Positions 19,920-29,286 of a stretch of DNA of 64,000 nucleotides are shown here, one piece after another. The stretch lies in the NCBI GenBank assembly GCA_904393835.1, contig CAJFNC010000008.1, positions 62,001 through 126,000 on the forward strand, read 5' to 3'. Position 1 is the first letter of the stretch, and each line of letters opens with the position of its first letter. The DNA is from an uncultured Ruminococcus sp. GTDB taxonomy: Bacteria; Bacillota; Clostridia; Oscillospirales; Acutalibacteraceae. Below the pieces are notes generated by a model. That model was not told the DNA's origin. It saw only the letters and a program-made list of their open reading frames with translations, and did no database searches. A program made the position numbers and the translations under genes.

Positions 19920-20048
19920 TGGGATTAAGGGAGTAGCCGGCGCAAAAGCGTGGTCAAGTCAACATACTCGGTCATCCGTGGCTTGACATTAAACGGCAAG
20001 ACTTATCTGTTTTTGCAACAGATGGGTCTATTTTTTACCTCTGTTGCT
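19920..20048 (+). promoter_or_regulatory. yybP-ykoY Mn2+ riboswitch with expression platform
   Basis: GGGAGTAGCCGG...GTCAAGTCAACATACTCGGTCATCCGTGG...GGCAAGACTT matches the yybP-ykoY consensus; directly upstream of mntP. Confidence 0.88.
19999..20036 (+). terminator. Riboswitch-controlled intrinsic terminator
   Basis: AGACTTATCTGTT (19999-20011) pairs over 13 bp with AACAGATGGGTCT (20017-20029, two U-G pairs), followed by ATTTTTT. Confidence 0.85.
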
Positions 20049-20076
20049 TAAAAATAGCAATGGGGGTTTTTATTTT

Positions 20077-20640
20077 ATGAGTATTGTTGAAATTATTTTG
20101 CTCGGCATAGGGCTTTCAATGGACGCCTTTGCCGTTTCGATATGCAAGGGACTTTCGGTGCAAAAATTAAAGCCAAAGCACTGTCTTATTGCAGGACTGT
20201 ACTTTGGCGGTTTTCAGGCACTTATGCCGCTTTTGGGATATTTTTTGGGCAGACAGTTTGAATGGCTTATTACAAATATTGACCATTGGATTGCCTTTGT
20301 GCTTTTGGGAATTATAGGCGCAAATATGATTAAGGAATCATTTTCACCTGCCGAAAAGCTAAACAACTCTTTTACCCCAAAAGAAATGCTGCCGCTCGCG
20401 GTCGCCACAAGCATTGACGCGCTTGCCGTCGGGGTTACGCTCGCGTTTTTAAAAACCGACATTTGGTCGTCCGTTTCGATAATCGGAGTAACCACATTTA
20501 TTTTGTCGGCAATCGGCGTTAAAATCGGCAATTTGTTCGGCGCAAAATTCAAGTCAAAGGCGGAGTTTGCAGGCGGCGCAATACTTATTCTTATGGGAAT
20601 AAAAATTCTGCTTCAACATTTGGGAGTTATCAACTTTTAA
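20077..20640 (+). CDS. mntP: Manganese efflux pump MntP
   Basis: [43 protein letters not shown] 20077 preferred to track start 20044. Confidence 0.93.
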   Translation: MSIVEIILLGIGLSMDAFAVSICKGLSVQKLKPKHCLIAGLYFGGFQALMPLLGYFLGRQFEWLITNIDHWIAFVLLGIIGANMIKESFSPAEKLNNSFTPKEMLPLAVATSIDALAVGVTLAFLKTDIWSSVSIIGVTTFILSAIGVKIGNLFGAKFKSKAEFAGGAILILMGIKILLQHLGVINF

Positions 20641-21207
20641 TCAGGTGGGGATTATGCCCGACTTTCTGATTACTCGGTTGAGTTTTGCCACGGGCAAGCC
20701 GACTACGTTAAGATAATCGCCCTCGATTTTTTTAACCAGCATGGCGCCCTTACCTTGGATTCCGTAAGCACCCGCTTTATCCATCGGTTCGCCCGTCTTT
20801 ATATATTCCAAAATTTCCTCATCGTAGAGTTTATAAAACTCTACCTTTGTGGTCTTTGAAAAAGTTTTGCAGCCCAGCGGAGATATTACGCAGCAGCCCG
20901 TAATCACCTTGTGAGTTTTGCCCGAAAGTTTTTTGAGCATTTTAAAGGCGTCGTCCTCATTTTTGGGCTTGCCCAGCATTTTGCCGTCAATAAACACAGC
21001 GGTATCGCTGCCGATTACAACATCGCTGTCGTGACCGTTTTCAAAAACATACCTTGCCTTTTTGCGAGCGAGATATTCGGGCATTTTTTCGACGGCAATT
21101 TTTTTGTCCGCCGTTTCGTCAATGTCGGCGGGAATAACCGCAAAATTATCGAATATCATCTGTAAAAGTTCACGTCTTCTCGGAGAACCCGACGCAAGTA
21201 TTACCAT
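20641..21207 (-). CDS. maf: Maf family nucleotide pyrophosphatase
   Basis: VILASGSPRRRELLQMI, VVIGSDTAVFIDGKMLGKPKN, DKAGAYGIQGKGAMLVKKIEGDYLNVVGLP. Confidence 0.95.
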   Translation of the reverse strand: MVILASGSPRRRELLQMIFDNFAVIPADIDETADKKIAVEKMPEYLARKKARYVFENGHDSDVVIGSDTAVFIDGKMLGKPKNEDDAFKMLKKLSGKTHKVITGCCVISPLGCKTFSKTTKVEFYKLYDEEILEYIKTGEPMDKAGAYGIQGKGAMLVKKIEGDYLNVVGLPVAKLNRVIRKSGIIPT

Positions 21208-21379
21208 AGTGTCACCTCTGTCTTTTATTTTCATAACTATTTTATACCAAATTACTTGTAAAAATCAACAATATTTTAACCTCAGGTTACAAAATCGGCA
21301 ATGTTTTTTCTTGATTTTTAATATATTTAATGTATAATTAGAGGTGTATGAAATTTTTAATATTTTTTTGGAGGTCAAA

Positions 21380-21955
21380 ATGGAAAATTTAATAAAACGT
21401 TACCTGCCCTACGCAGTAACGATATTGGCAATATTTTTGCTTGTACCGCTTATTTTCAGAGCTCCGGCGCTTTCAGCGTATTATTCAGTGGCTTTATACT
21501 TCATCTTCCCCGGAGCTGCAATTATATCTTCCGCTCTTTACTGCTCAAAGCACGGTATGGACTTTTTGTTTACGCTCATCGCTCCTATCATCTATATTCC
21601 CACAATGCTCATCTACTACGGCGGCTTTAACTTTGCCAATATTATTCTGCTTGCCGTTTACCTTATTGCAGGCATATTCGGCTTGTTCCTCGGCGATATT
21701 GCTCTGGGCGATAAACGCCGCCAAAAGGAAAAAAAGGAGCAGGAAGAGGCGGAAAAAGTATTGCTTGAGGAAAAGCGCAAGGCTGACGCGGAACTCGAGA
21801 GAATTACCGAAGAAAGCGCTCAGGCAAAAAACGACAGCGGCGACGATGATTTTGACTATTCAAAGTATGCCTCAAATACTGACAAAGCGCCGACTCATTC
21901 CACGGAGGACGAAATCGACGCAATTTTAAACGAATACGGCACAGACAAACGCTAA
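21380..21955 (+). CDS. Membrane protein with charged C-terminal tail
   Basis: Four predicted TM segments, Lys/Glu-rich tail; RBS GGAGG before ATG 21380. Confidence 0.75.
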   Translation: MENLIKRYLPYAVTILAIFLLVPLIFRAPALSAYYSVALYFIFPGAAIISSALYCSKHGMDFLFTLIAPIIYIPTMLIYYGGFNFANIILLAVYLIAGIFGLFLGDIALGDKRRQKEKKEQEEAEKVLLEEKRKADAELERITEESAQAKNDSGDDDFDYSKYASNTDKAPTHSTEDEIDAILNEYGTDKR

Positions 21956-23010
21956 ACGCAGTACAGGTTTGTATCCCAAGCGGGAATGTACGGATGATGC
22001 CGTAAATATATCTTATAATCGGGATTTATGCCGTGTATCAACTGCGGCAGACGGAAAATATCTTCAAAACGGTGATACGCTGAGAAATTGAGCTTCGGCT
22101 TAAAATTTTTCAGCGTATTTTTCATACCCAAAATCACCTCGGTGTCGGCTCCCTCAACGTCCGCTTTGATATAACTCACACTTTTTCCGCACAAAAGCGA
22201 ATCTGTCGCCATAACGCGCGTTTTTACGCCTCTGTCGGCAATGGCGCTGTTTCTGCCCGCCTTGTTGTTAAAATCAAGTTCGGTGTTTTTGCTGTAAGCG
22301 CCCAGCATATGAATGTTGACGTTTTTCATACCGCCGCAGAATTTTTCAAGCTTTTTAAAATTCTTTGCGTTCGGTTCAAGGGCTGTAATGTCCTTATATT
22401 CACCGCCTGTATAGTGCAGAAATTCCTCGATGGTATCGCCGTTATATGCGCCCAAATCGAGGTAGGATTCATTTTTTCCGAGACGCACAATTGTGTTGAA
22501 AGCCTCATCTTTATCTGTTGTAATTTTATCGAGCAGCGAAAGCTCACCCGTATAATAGAATTTAAGCGTGTTTTTATACACACTCTTTGACTGCTCGTCT
22601 GCAAAAAGGCTGTATGCGCCGTGTATTTTTTCGCTGTATTTTTGCACAAAATCGTCGTCAAAAATAACACTGCCGAAGGCGGGCACGGAGGGCACACGAA
22701 GCGGGTGCATAGCAGATACACGCTTTATGTTCGCCATAACGTTGTCAAGACTGCTTGCAAAGCACAGCGCAACGCAAAAATCATCAAACTCTTTTTCAAA
22801 ATCACCTAGCTTTTTTACCGTAAAGCCGTGAAAGCTCTGTCCGCGCACAAAGTCGTCGCTTGCCATAACGCCGCTGACGGAAATATTGTATTTTTCAAAA
22901 GCTTTAATCACCTTATCGGCGCCGTCACCCATTCCGTAAAGAATCACGGGCTTTTGGCTGTTTTTAAAAAAATCCCAAACGCTTTTATGAGCAGCTAAAA
23001 TATTTTCCAT
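21952..23010 (-). CDS. FkbM family methyltransferase
   Basis: ESYLDLGAYNGDTIEEFLHYTG, ALEPNAKNFKKLEKFCG, IKADVEGADTEVILGMKNTL. Confidence 0.88.
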   Translation of the reverse strand: MENILAAHKSVWDFFKNSQKPVILYGMGDGADKVIKAFEKYNISVSGVMASDDFVRGQSFHGFTVKKLGDFEKEFDDFCVALCFASSLDNVMANIKRVSAMHPLRVPSVPAFGSVIFDDDFVQKYSEKIHGAYSLFADEQSKSVYKNTLKFYYTGELSLLDKITTDKDEAFNTIVRLGKNESYLDLGAYNGDTIEEFLHYTGGEYKDITALEPNAKNFKKLEKFCGGMKNVNIHMLGAYSKNTELDFNNKAGRNSAIADRGVKTRVMATDSLLCGKSVSYIKADVEGADTEVILGMKNTLKNFKPKLNFSAYHRFEDIFRLPQLIHGINPDYKIYLRHHPYIPAWDTNLYCV

Positions 23011-23031
23011 ATTATCTCCGTAAAAATAAGT

Positions 23032-23059
23032 AAAAAAAAACGCCCACCCTGCTGGGTGG
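23032..23059 (-). terminator. Intrinsic terminator after 5S-like sequence
   Basis: Minus strand CCACCCAGCAGGGTGG GCG then T9. Confidence 0.9.
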
Positions 23060-23068
23060 ACACTTTAT

Positions 23069-23185
23069 GTGTTGGCATCTCCCTATTTTCCCGGGCCGTC
23101 TCCAGCCAAGTATTTTCGGCACCACTGAGCTTAACTTCTGTGTTCGGTATGGGAACAGGTGGACCCCAACTATTTTTTGACATCC
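23069..23185 (-). rRNA. rrf: 5S rRNA, isolated; 5' strand divergent or truncated
   Basis: Minus strand TCCACCTGTTCCCATACCGAACACAGAAGTTAAGCTC...GTGCCGAAAATACTTGGCTGGAGACGGCCCGGGAAAATAGGGAGATGCCAACAC is a clear 5S core and 3' end. Confidence 0.8.
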
Positions 23186-23372
23186 TCTCTTGAGAACAGT
23201 TGTTATTATACTACAAAAGGAACTTGTTGTCAACACTTTTTTTAAAAAAATTTGAAAATTTTTCAAAAAGATTTTTTACTCGCCAAACTCCTCTGAATTT
23301 CGCTTAAAAATGCAGTTTTTGCGACCACGGACGTATGCAAAAGCACACGTCCGCAGTATTGCAGTATTTTTA

Positions 23373-24299
23373 TCAGTCTTCGGGTTTGCGGTCGGTCATA
23401 CACTCAACCAGCACGGCTTTCTGAGCGTGGAGGCGGTTTTCTGCCTCTTCAAAAATTTCGTTTGCGTGAGCCTCAAACACATCGGCTGTAATCTCTTCGC
23501 CTCTGTGTGCCGGCAGACAGTGGAGCACCATACACTCGTCGTTCGTAACCGACATAAGCTCCGAGTTAACCTGATAGCCTGCAAAAGCCTGCTCACGGAT
23601 CTTCTTTTCTTCCTCCTGACCCATCGAAGCCCATACGTCGGTATAAACAACGTCTGCGTTCTTTGCTGCCTCTTTGGGATCGCGAACTATTTCAAATTTA
23701 TCCTTGCCGTACTTTTCGCCGAATTCGATGATATGCTCGGGCGGCATATAGCCTTCGGGACAAGCGGCTGAAAAGCTCATACCCGCTCTCAATGCGCCTA
23801 CGATAAGCGAGTTCATCATATTGTTTCCGTCGCCGATAAAGCACATTTTAAGCCCTTCAAGCTTGCCCTTGAACTCACGAATCGTCATAAGGTCGGCAAG
23901 CACCTGGCAGGGGTGGCAGTAGTCTGTAAGACCGTTGATAATCGGGATTGAGCCGTACTTTGCAAGCGCCTCTACCTCTTCCTGCTTAAAGGTACGAATC
24001 ATAATGCAGTCAAGAAAACGAGAAAGCACCCTTGCGGTATCCTCAACAGGCTCGCCTCTGCCGATTTGGAGATCGTTTGACGAGAGGAATAGCGGATAAC
24101 CGCCGAGCTGCGTCATACCTACCTCAAAGGAAACACGTGTACGTGTGCTTGATTTCTCAAAAATCATACCGAGTGTTTTTCCCTTTAAAATCTTATGTTC
24201 AATGCCGTGTTTCTGCTCATATTTCAGTTGGTCGGCAAGATTTAACGTGTTTATAATTTCTTCTGTTGACCAGTCTTCGAGTTTTAGTAAGTGTTTCAT
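23373..24299 (-). CDS. argF: Ornithine carbamoyltransferase
   Basis: FEKSSTRTRVSFEVGM, DCIMIRTFKQEEVEALA, MVLHCLPAHRGEEIT motif (as CMVLHCLPAHRGEE). Confidence 0.95.
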   Translation of the reverse strand: MKHLLKLEDWSTEEIINTLNLADQLKYEQKHGIEHKILKGKTLGMIFEKSSTRTRVSFEVGMTQLGGYPLFLSSNDLQIGRGEPVEDTARVLSRFLDCIMIRTFKQEEVEALAKYGSIPIINGLTDYCHPCQVLADLMTIREFKGKLEGLKMCFIGDGNNMMNSLIVGALRAGMSFSAACPEGYMPPEHIIEFGEKYGKDKFEIVRDPKEAAKNADVVYTDVWASMGQEEEKKIREQAFAGYQVNSELMSVTNDECMVLHCLPAHRGEEITADVFEAHANEIFEEAENRLHAQKAVLVECMTDRKPED

Positions 24300-25492
24300 T
24301 GATTGTTCTCCTTTAAAGTTTTATCGAGTATAGCTACCGCCTCGTCAATTTCTTCGTAAGTAATCACAAGCGGAGGCAACATTCTTAAAAGTGACTTTGC
24401 CGTGATTATAAGCAAACCGTTTTCTACGCACTTTACCGCAATGTCGTGAGCATCGCCTTTTTTTAGCTCAATACCTATCATAAGACCCATACGGCGAACG
24501 CTTTTTACACCTTCGACAGCTAAAAGCTTTTCTTCAAAGTAAATACCCTTTTTTTCGACTTCGTTTAAGAAATCCTTGTCGGCAACCTTATCAATTACAT
24601 AGTTTGCTCCCGCGCAAACAACCGGGTTTGCGCCGAACGTAGTGCCGTGGGTGGACGGAGACATAACGTCCTTGAGCTTATCGCCGCACATACAAACGCC
24701 GATAGGCAAGCCTCCGCCGAGTCCTTTTGCAACTGTTATAATGTCGGGCTTTATGCCGAAATTTTCAAAAGCAAACAGCTTGCCGGTTCTGCCTACGCCC
24801 GTCTGCACCTCATCAATAATCACAAGAATATCGTGTGCGTTGCAATAATCAACAAGCTCTTTGACGTAGGTTTTATCAAGGATATTAACTCCGCCCTCGC
24901 CCTGGATAAGCTCAAACATAACCGCACAGGTATCCTCGTTTACTGCGTTTTTAAAAGCCTGTATATCGTTTGCCTCAACATAGGCAAAGCCTTCGGTAAA
25001 TGGGAAAAAGTAGTTGTGAAAAACGTCCTGTCCCGTTGCCGAAAGTGTGGTAACGGTTCTGCCGTGGAAAGAATTTTTGAGCGTGATAATTTCATTCCTA
25101 ACACCCTTTAAATCTCCGCCGTATTTATCAAAGCTGTATTTGCGCGCGATTTTGATAGCACATTCGTTGGCTTCGGCGCCGCTGTTGCCGAAACAAACCT
25201 TTGACATTCCCGTAAGCGTACACAGCTTTTCGGCAAGGTTGCTTGCCTGCTCGCAGTAAAAGTAGTTTGACATATGCTGAATTGTCGCCGCCTGCTTTGA
25301 AATGGCTTTTACCCAGCCGTCCTCACAGTAACCAAGGCTGTTTACGCCGATACCCGATGAAACGTCAATATATTTTTTGCCTTTGTCGTCATATGCAACC
25401 GCGCCTTTGCCGCTTTTTAAAGCTACGTCATAGCGGCCGTAGGTGTGCATAATATACTGACGGTCTTTTTCTTTAATATCCATTGCCATCAA
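24296..25492 (-). CDS. argD: Acetylornithine aminotransferase
   Basis: Class III PLP aminotransferase: VIIDEVQTGVGRTGKLFAFENFGIKPDIITVAKGLGGGLPIG. Confidence 0.95.
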   Translation of the reverse strand: MMAMDIKEKDRQYIMHTYGRYDVALKSGKGAVAYDDKGKKYIDVSSGIGVNSLGYCEDGWVKAISKQAATIQHMSNYFYCEQASNLAEKLCTLTGMSKVCFGNSGAEANECAIKIARKYSFDKYGGDLKGVRNEIITLKNSFHGRTVTTLSATGQDVFHNYFFPFTEGFAYVEANDIQAFKNAVNEDTCAVMFELIQGEGGVNILDKTYVKELVDYCNAHDILVIIDEVQTGVGRTGKLFAFENFGIKPDIITVAKGLGGGLPIGVCMCGDKLKDVMSPSTHGTTFGANPVVCAGANYVIDKVADKDFLNEVEKKGIYFEEKLLAVEGVKSVRRMGLMIGIELKKGDAHDIAVKCVENGLLIITAKSLLRMLPPLVITYEEIDEAVAILDKTLKENNQ

Positions 25493-25933
25493 TTACCTTT
25501 CGTCAATATTTTCTATGTTTGCATTGTTAAAGGAATAAACAAATACATCGTTGCGTTTTTCAAAGCCGAAATCACGCCAGAAACTCTGACCCGTTTCGTT
25601 GTTTTGGTAGCAAAAGATGTGAGTTTTGTCGATTTCGCATTCTTTTATTTTTTGAATCGCCCTTTGCGCCAGAGAATGACCGATTCCTCTGCGGCGGTAT
25701 TCGGGCATTACGGCCATATGGTGAATAAACCCGCGTCTGCCGTCGTGCCCCGCCAAAACCGTGCCGATAATTTTGCCGTCAATTACGGCAACCTGACTCA
25801 TTCCCTTGTTGTGTTCAAGGTATCTTTGCATTTGCGGCTTTTCGTCCGCCTTGGAAAGTGCGCGCTTTGAGGTGGTCTGCCACATCTGAAACACTTCCTC
25901 GTAATCGTCAATTGTCATTTCTCTTATTATCAT
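25493..25933 (-). CDS. GNAT family N-acetyltransferase inside arg cluster
   Basis: IIREMTIDDYEEVFQMW, HHMAVMPEYRRRGIGHSLAQRAIQ acetyl-CoA loop. Confidence 0.88.
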   Translation of the reverse strand: MIIREMTIDDYEEVFQMWQTTSKRALSKADEKPQMQRYLEHNKGMSQVAVIDGKIIGTVLAGHDGRRGFIHHMAVMPEYRRRGIGHSLAQRAIQKIKECEIDKTHIFCYQNNETGQSFWRDFGFEKRNDVFVYSFNNANIENIDER

Positions 25934-25969
25934 ACAAAATCTCCGTAAATCAAGCACAAAGTGCGTTTA

Positions 25970-26830
25970 TTAATAAAACATTGTTCCGATACCCTCGTCG
26001 CTGAACAGTTCAAGTAAAATTGAGTGCTCGATTCTGCCGTCAATAATGTGGGCACGGCTTACGCCGCTGCGGACAGCCTCGACACAGCAGTCGATTTTGG
26101 GAATCATTCCGCCCTTGATAATGCCCTCACGTTTGAGCATCGGCACCTCGCTTACGTTTACAACGGGAATAATCGACTCTTCGTCGTTTACATCCTTGAG
26201 CAGGCCTCTTATATCGGTCATCAAAATAAGTTTTTTCGCTCCGAGCTTTGCGGCAATCTGAGCCGCTGCAAGGTCGGCGTTAATATTATAAACGTTGCCG
26301 TCGTAGCCGTTCGCGATTGTAGCCACAATCGGAATATAGCCGCTGTTCATTGCCATTTTAAGGGGTTCGGGATTAACCTCTTTAATCTCGCCGACATAGC
26401 CCAAGTCGACGCTTGTAACGAGCTTTTCCGCCATAAGCAGGTTGCCGTCAAGTCCGCAAAGCCCCAACGCCTTGCCGCCGTGCCTTTCGAGCAGCTGCAC
26501 AAGGCTTTTGTTGACCTTGCCGGCAAGCACCATCTGAACGATGTCAATAGTTTCCCTGTCGGTAACGCGCATACCGTTTTCAAACCTGCTCTCCTTGCCC
26601 ACAGCGTCAAGCATTGCGTTAATTTCGGGTCCGCCGCCGTGAACGAGGACAACATTTACGCCTACAAGCTGCATAAGCACCAAATCGCTCATTACAGCCG
26701 ATTTAAGTTCTTCGTTTATCATTGCGTTGCCGCCGTATTTTACAACGACGGTTTCGCCCGAGAATTTTTTTATGTAGGGCATTGCCTGAATAAGTACCTG
26801 CGCCCTTTTAGAAATATCCATTTTCATCAT
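25970..26830 (-). CDS. argB: Acetylglutamate kinase
   Basis: VVKYGGNAM, VLVHGGGPEINAMLDAVG, GLCGLDGNLLMAEK, GGMIPKIDCCVEAVRSGV. Confidence 0.96.
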   Translation of the reverse strand: MMKMDISKRAQVLIQAMPYIKKFSGETVVVKYGGNAMINEELKSAVMSDLVLMQLVGVNVVLVHGGGPEINAMLDAVGKESRFENGMRVTDRETIDIVQMVLAGKVNKSLVQLLERHGGKALGLCGLDGNLLMAEKLVTSVDLGYVGEIKEVNPEPLKMAMNSGYIPIVATIANGYDGNVYNINADLAAAQIAAKLGAKKLILMTDIRGLLKDVNDEESIIPVVNVSEVPMLKREGIIKGGMIPKIDCCVEAVRSGVSRAHIIDGRIEHSILLELFSDEGIGTMFY

Positions 26831-26887
26831 CCTTTTCGGCGGAAATCCGCCTTTATCTAAACTTTATTGTTGTATTAACAGATAAAA

Positions 26888-28120
26888 TTATGTGCGGTAG
26901 TCGCCGTTGATTTTTACATAGTCGTATGTTAAATCACAGCCGTACGCCTCTGCGCAGCCGTCGCCGTCATACAGAGACACAAGGGTGTGTATTTCCTTTT
27001 CAAGCAAAATTTCCTTTGCCTTTTCCTCAGAAAATTCAACGCCCGCGCCGTTTTTGCAAACAAGAATTTTGCCCTTGCAGGACTCAAAAGAGACCTCTAC
27101 CTTTGTTATATCAACATCGGCTCCGCTGTAGCCGATTGCGCACAGCACTCTGCCCCAGTTTGCGTCGGCGCCGAACATAGCCGCCTTAAACAGACTTGAA
27201 CAAATTACGCTTTTGGCAACCGAAACTGCGTCCTTTTTCGTTTTTGCGCCGTCAACAGTGCACACAAGGAGCTTGGTCGCACCCTCGCCGTCTGCCGCAA
27301 GCTGCTTTGCAAGACTCTTAAACGCCTCTGTAAGACCGCTTACAAACACCCTGTAGTCGTCGTTTTTCTCTGTAATCATTTCGTTGCCTGCAAGTCCGCT
27401 CGCCATTATCGCAAGCGTGTCGTTTGTTGAAGTGTCGCCGTCAACGCTCACCATATTGTAACTGTCCTCAACAGCCTCTTTGAGCGCCTCTTTGAGCATT
27501 TCCGCGGAAACTGCGGCGTCTGTAGTGACAAACGAAAGCATTGTGCCCATATTGATGTGAATCATTCCGCTGCCCTTTGCAATTCCGCCTACGATGACCT
27601 TTTTTCCGCCCAAAGTCATTTCCATAGCCATTTCCTTTTTGACCGTATCGGTCGTCATAATGGCTTCGGCAGCATTTGTGCCGCCGTCTTTTGAAAGCTT
27701 GCCTTTTAAAAGCTTTGCGCCGTACTCCACCCTTTCTATCGGCAGAGGCTGACCGATTACGCCTGTTGAGGCAACAATTACGTCATCCGAATTAACACCC
27801 AAAGTATCCGCCGCGATTTCGCACATTTTTTCGGCAACCTCAACGCCGTCTGCGTTGCAGGTGTTTGCGTTGCCCGAATTTGCGATTACCGCCTGAGCGA
27901 TGCCGTTTGCAAGGTGCTCTTGAGTTACCTCAATTGTGGAGCTTTTCACAAGGTTTTTTGTAAAAACAGCCGCAGCCGTGCAGGGCTTTTCACAGTAAAT
28001 CATGGCAAGGTCACGCTTTGCGGTATTTGACGGCTTTATGGACGCGCACACGCCCTGAGCCGTAAAGCCTTTGGGCGAAGTTACCGTGCCGTCAATAAAT
28101 TTAAAATTTTTATCTTCCAT
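26888..28120 (-). CDS. argJ: Glutamate N-acetyltransferase/amino-acid acetyltransferase
   Basis: GGIAKGSGMIHINMGTMLSFVTTDAAV autoproteolysis region; GDTSTNDTLAIMASG. Confidence 0.95.
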   Translation of the reverse strand: MEDKNFKFIDGTVTSPKGFTAQGVCASIKPSNTAKRDLAMIYCEKPCTAAAVFTKNLVKSSTIEVTQEHLANGIAQAVIANSGNANTCNADGVEVAEKMCEIAADTLGVNSDDVIVASTGVIGQPLPIERVEYGAKLLKGKLSKDGGTNAAEAIMTTDTVKKEMAMEMTLGGKKVIVGGIAKGSGMIHINMGTMLSFVTTDAAVSAEMLKEALKEAVEDSYNMVSVDGDTSTNDTLAIMASGLAGNEMITEKNDDYRVFVSGLTEAFKSLAKQLAADGEGATKLLVCTVDGAKTKKDAVSVAKSVICSSLFKAAMFGADANWGRVLCAIGYSGADVDITKVEVSFESCKGKILVCKNGAGVEFSEEKAKEILLEKEIHTLVSLYDGDGCAEAYGCDLTYDYVKINGDYRT

Positions 28121-28222
28121 ATTTATCTTCCTTTTCAGCCGAAAGCAGACAAATTCCGCTCAAAATTTCGGCTGTTCTGTTGTTAAGTCAAAACTAGGTG
28201 CGCACCGCCCGAAAATAATAGA

Positions 28223-29260
28223 TTAAAATGCGGGCGGAACAATAACAAGACCGGTTTTTTCATCAAGACCGAAAATGATGTTCATATTCTGAATAGCCTG
28301 ACCTGCCGCTCCCTTTACCATATTGTCAATGGCAGCACAGGCTACAAGCTTGTTGACGCGCTTGTCGTGATGGATTGAAACATCGCAGAAATTTGAAAAG
28401 CGCACGTTGTGAATGTCGGCGCACTTGCCGTCGTCGAGAAGTCTTACGAAAAATTCGTCCTTGTAGTATTCCTCATACGCCTGTCTGATCTGCTCAAATG
28501 TTACGCCGTCCTTAATGTCAGCGTAAACTGTAGCCAAAATACCTCTGTTTACGGGGAGCAAATGCGGTACAAACGTGATTTTTACCTTTTCTCCCGAGAG
28601 CTTTGAAAGCGTCTGCTCAATTTCGGGGGTGTGACGGTGACTTGCCACCTTGTAGGCGTGAAAGCCCTCGTTGAGTTCGGGGAAATGATTTCCCTGGGTG
28701 GGCTTTCTGCCTGCGCCGGTTACGCCGCTTTTACAGTCGCAGATGATTCCCTTCGTTTCAATAAGTCCGTTTGCAATGGCGGGAGCAATCGCAAGCGGTG
28801 AACATGTGGTATAACAACCGGGGTTTGCAATCAGCTTTTTGCCCTTGATTTTATCTCTGAAAAACTCGGGCAAGCCGTAAACCGCCTGCTTGTGAAGCTC
28901 TTTGTCAAGGAACGTTCCGCCGTACCATTCGGTGTATTCTTCTTCGCTCTCAAGTCTGAAATCTGCGCCCAGGTCGATAAACGCCTTGCCTGCATTTATA
29001 CATTTTTCGGCAAGCTCCTGCGAAAGTCCGTGCGGAAGCGCCGCAAAGATAACGTCGCTCTTTTCAACAACCGCGTCCCGGTTTTCGCACACCATATCAT
29101 TTAAAAAAGCATATGACGGATACACGTCGCTCAGCTTGTCCCCCTCAAACGAAACCGAGCTTACAGCCGCAATTTCCGCTTCGGGGTGTGAGCTTAAAAG
29201 TCTGACAAGCTCCGCGCCCGCATAACCTGTCGCGCCCACAATACCTGCTTTTATTTTCAT
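28223..29260 (-). CDS. argC: N-acetyl-gamma-glutamyl-phosphate reductase
   Basis: IVGATGYAGAELVRLLSSHPEAE, IANPGCYTTCSPLAIAP. Confidence 0.96.
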   Translation of the reverse strand: MKIKAGIVGATGYAGAELVRLLSSHPEAEIAAVSSVSFEGDKLSDVYPSYAFLNDMVCENRDAVVEKSDVIFAALPHGLSQELAEKCINAGKAFIDLGADFRLESEEEYTEWYGGTFLDKELHKQAVYGLPEFFRDKIKGKKLIANPGCYTTCSPLAIAPAIANGLIETKGIICDCKSGVTGAGRKPTQGNHFPELNEGFHAYKVASHRHTPEIEQTLSKLSGEKVKITFVPHLLPVNRGILATVYADIKDGVTFEQIRQAYEEYYKDEFFVRLLDDGKCADIHNVRFSNFCDVSIHHDKRVNKLVACAAIDNMVKGAAGQAIQNMNIIFGLDEKTGLVIVPPAF

Positions 29261-29286
29261 CTAAATCACCTTATTTTCAGTCAATA

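Noticed and set aside
19719-19928. 69-aa plus-strand ORF before mntP
   Set aside because: Runs into the riboswitch aptamer, no homology or good RBS; likely non-coding leader.
26024-26860. 278-aa plus-strand ORF
   Set aside because: Lies antisense to nearly all of argB, whose protein is unambiguous; the antisense translation has no recognisable domain. Codon-bias artefact.
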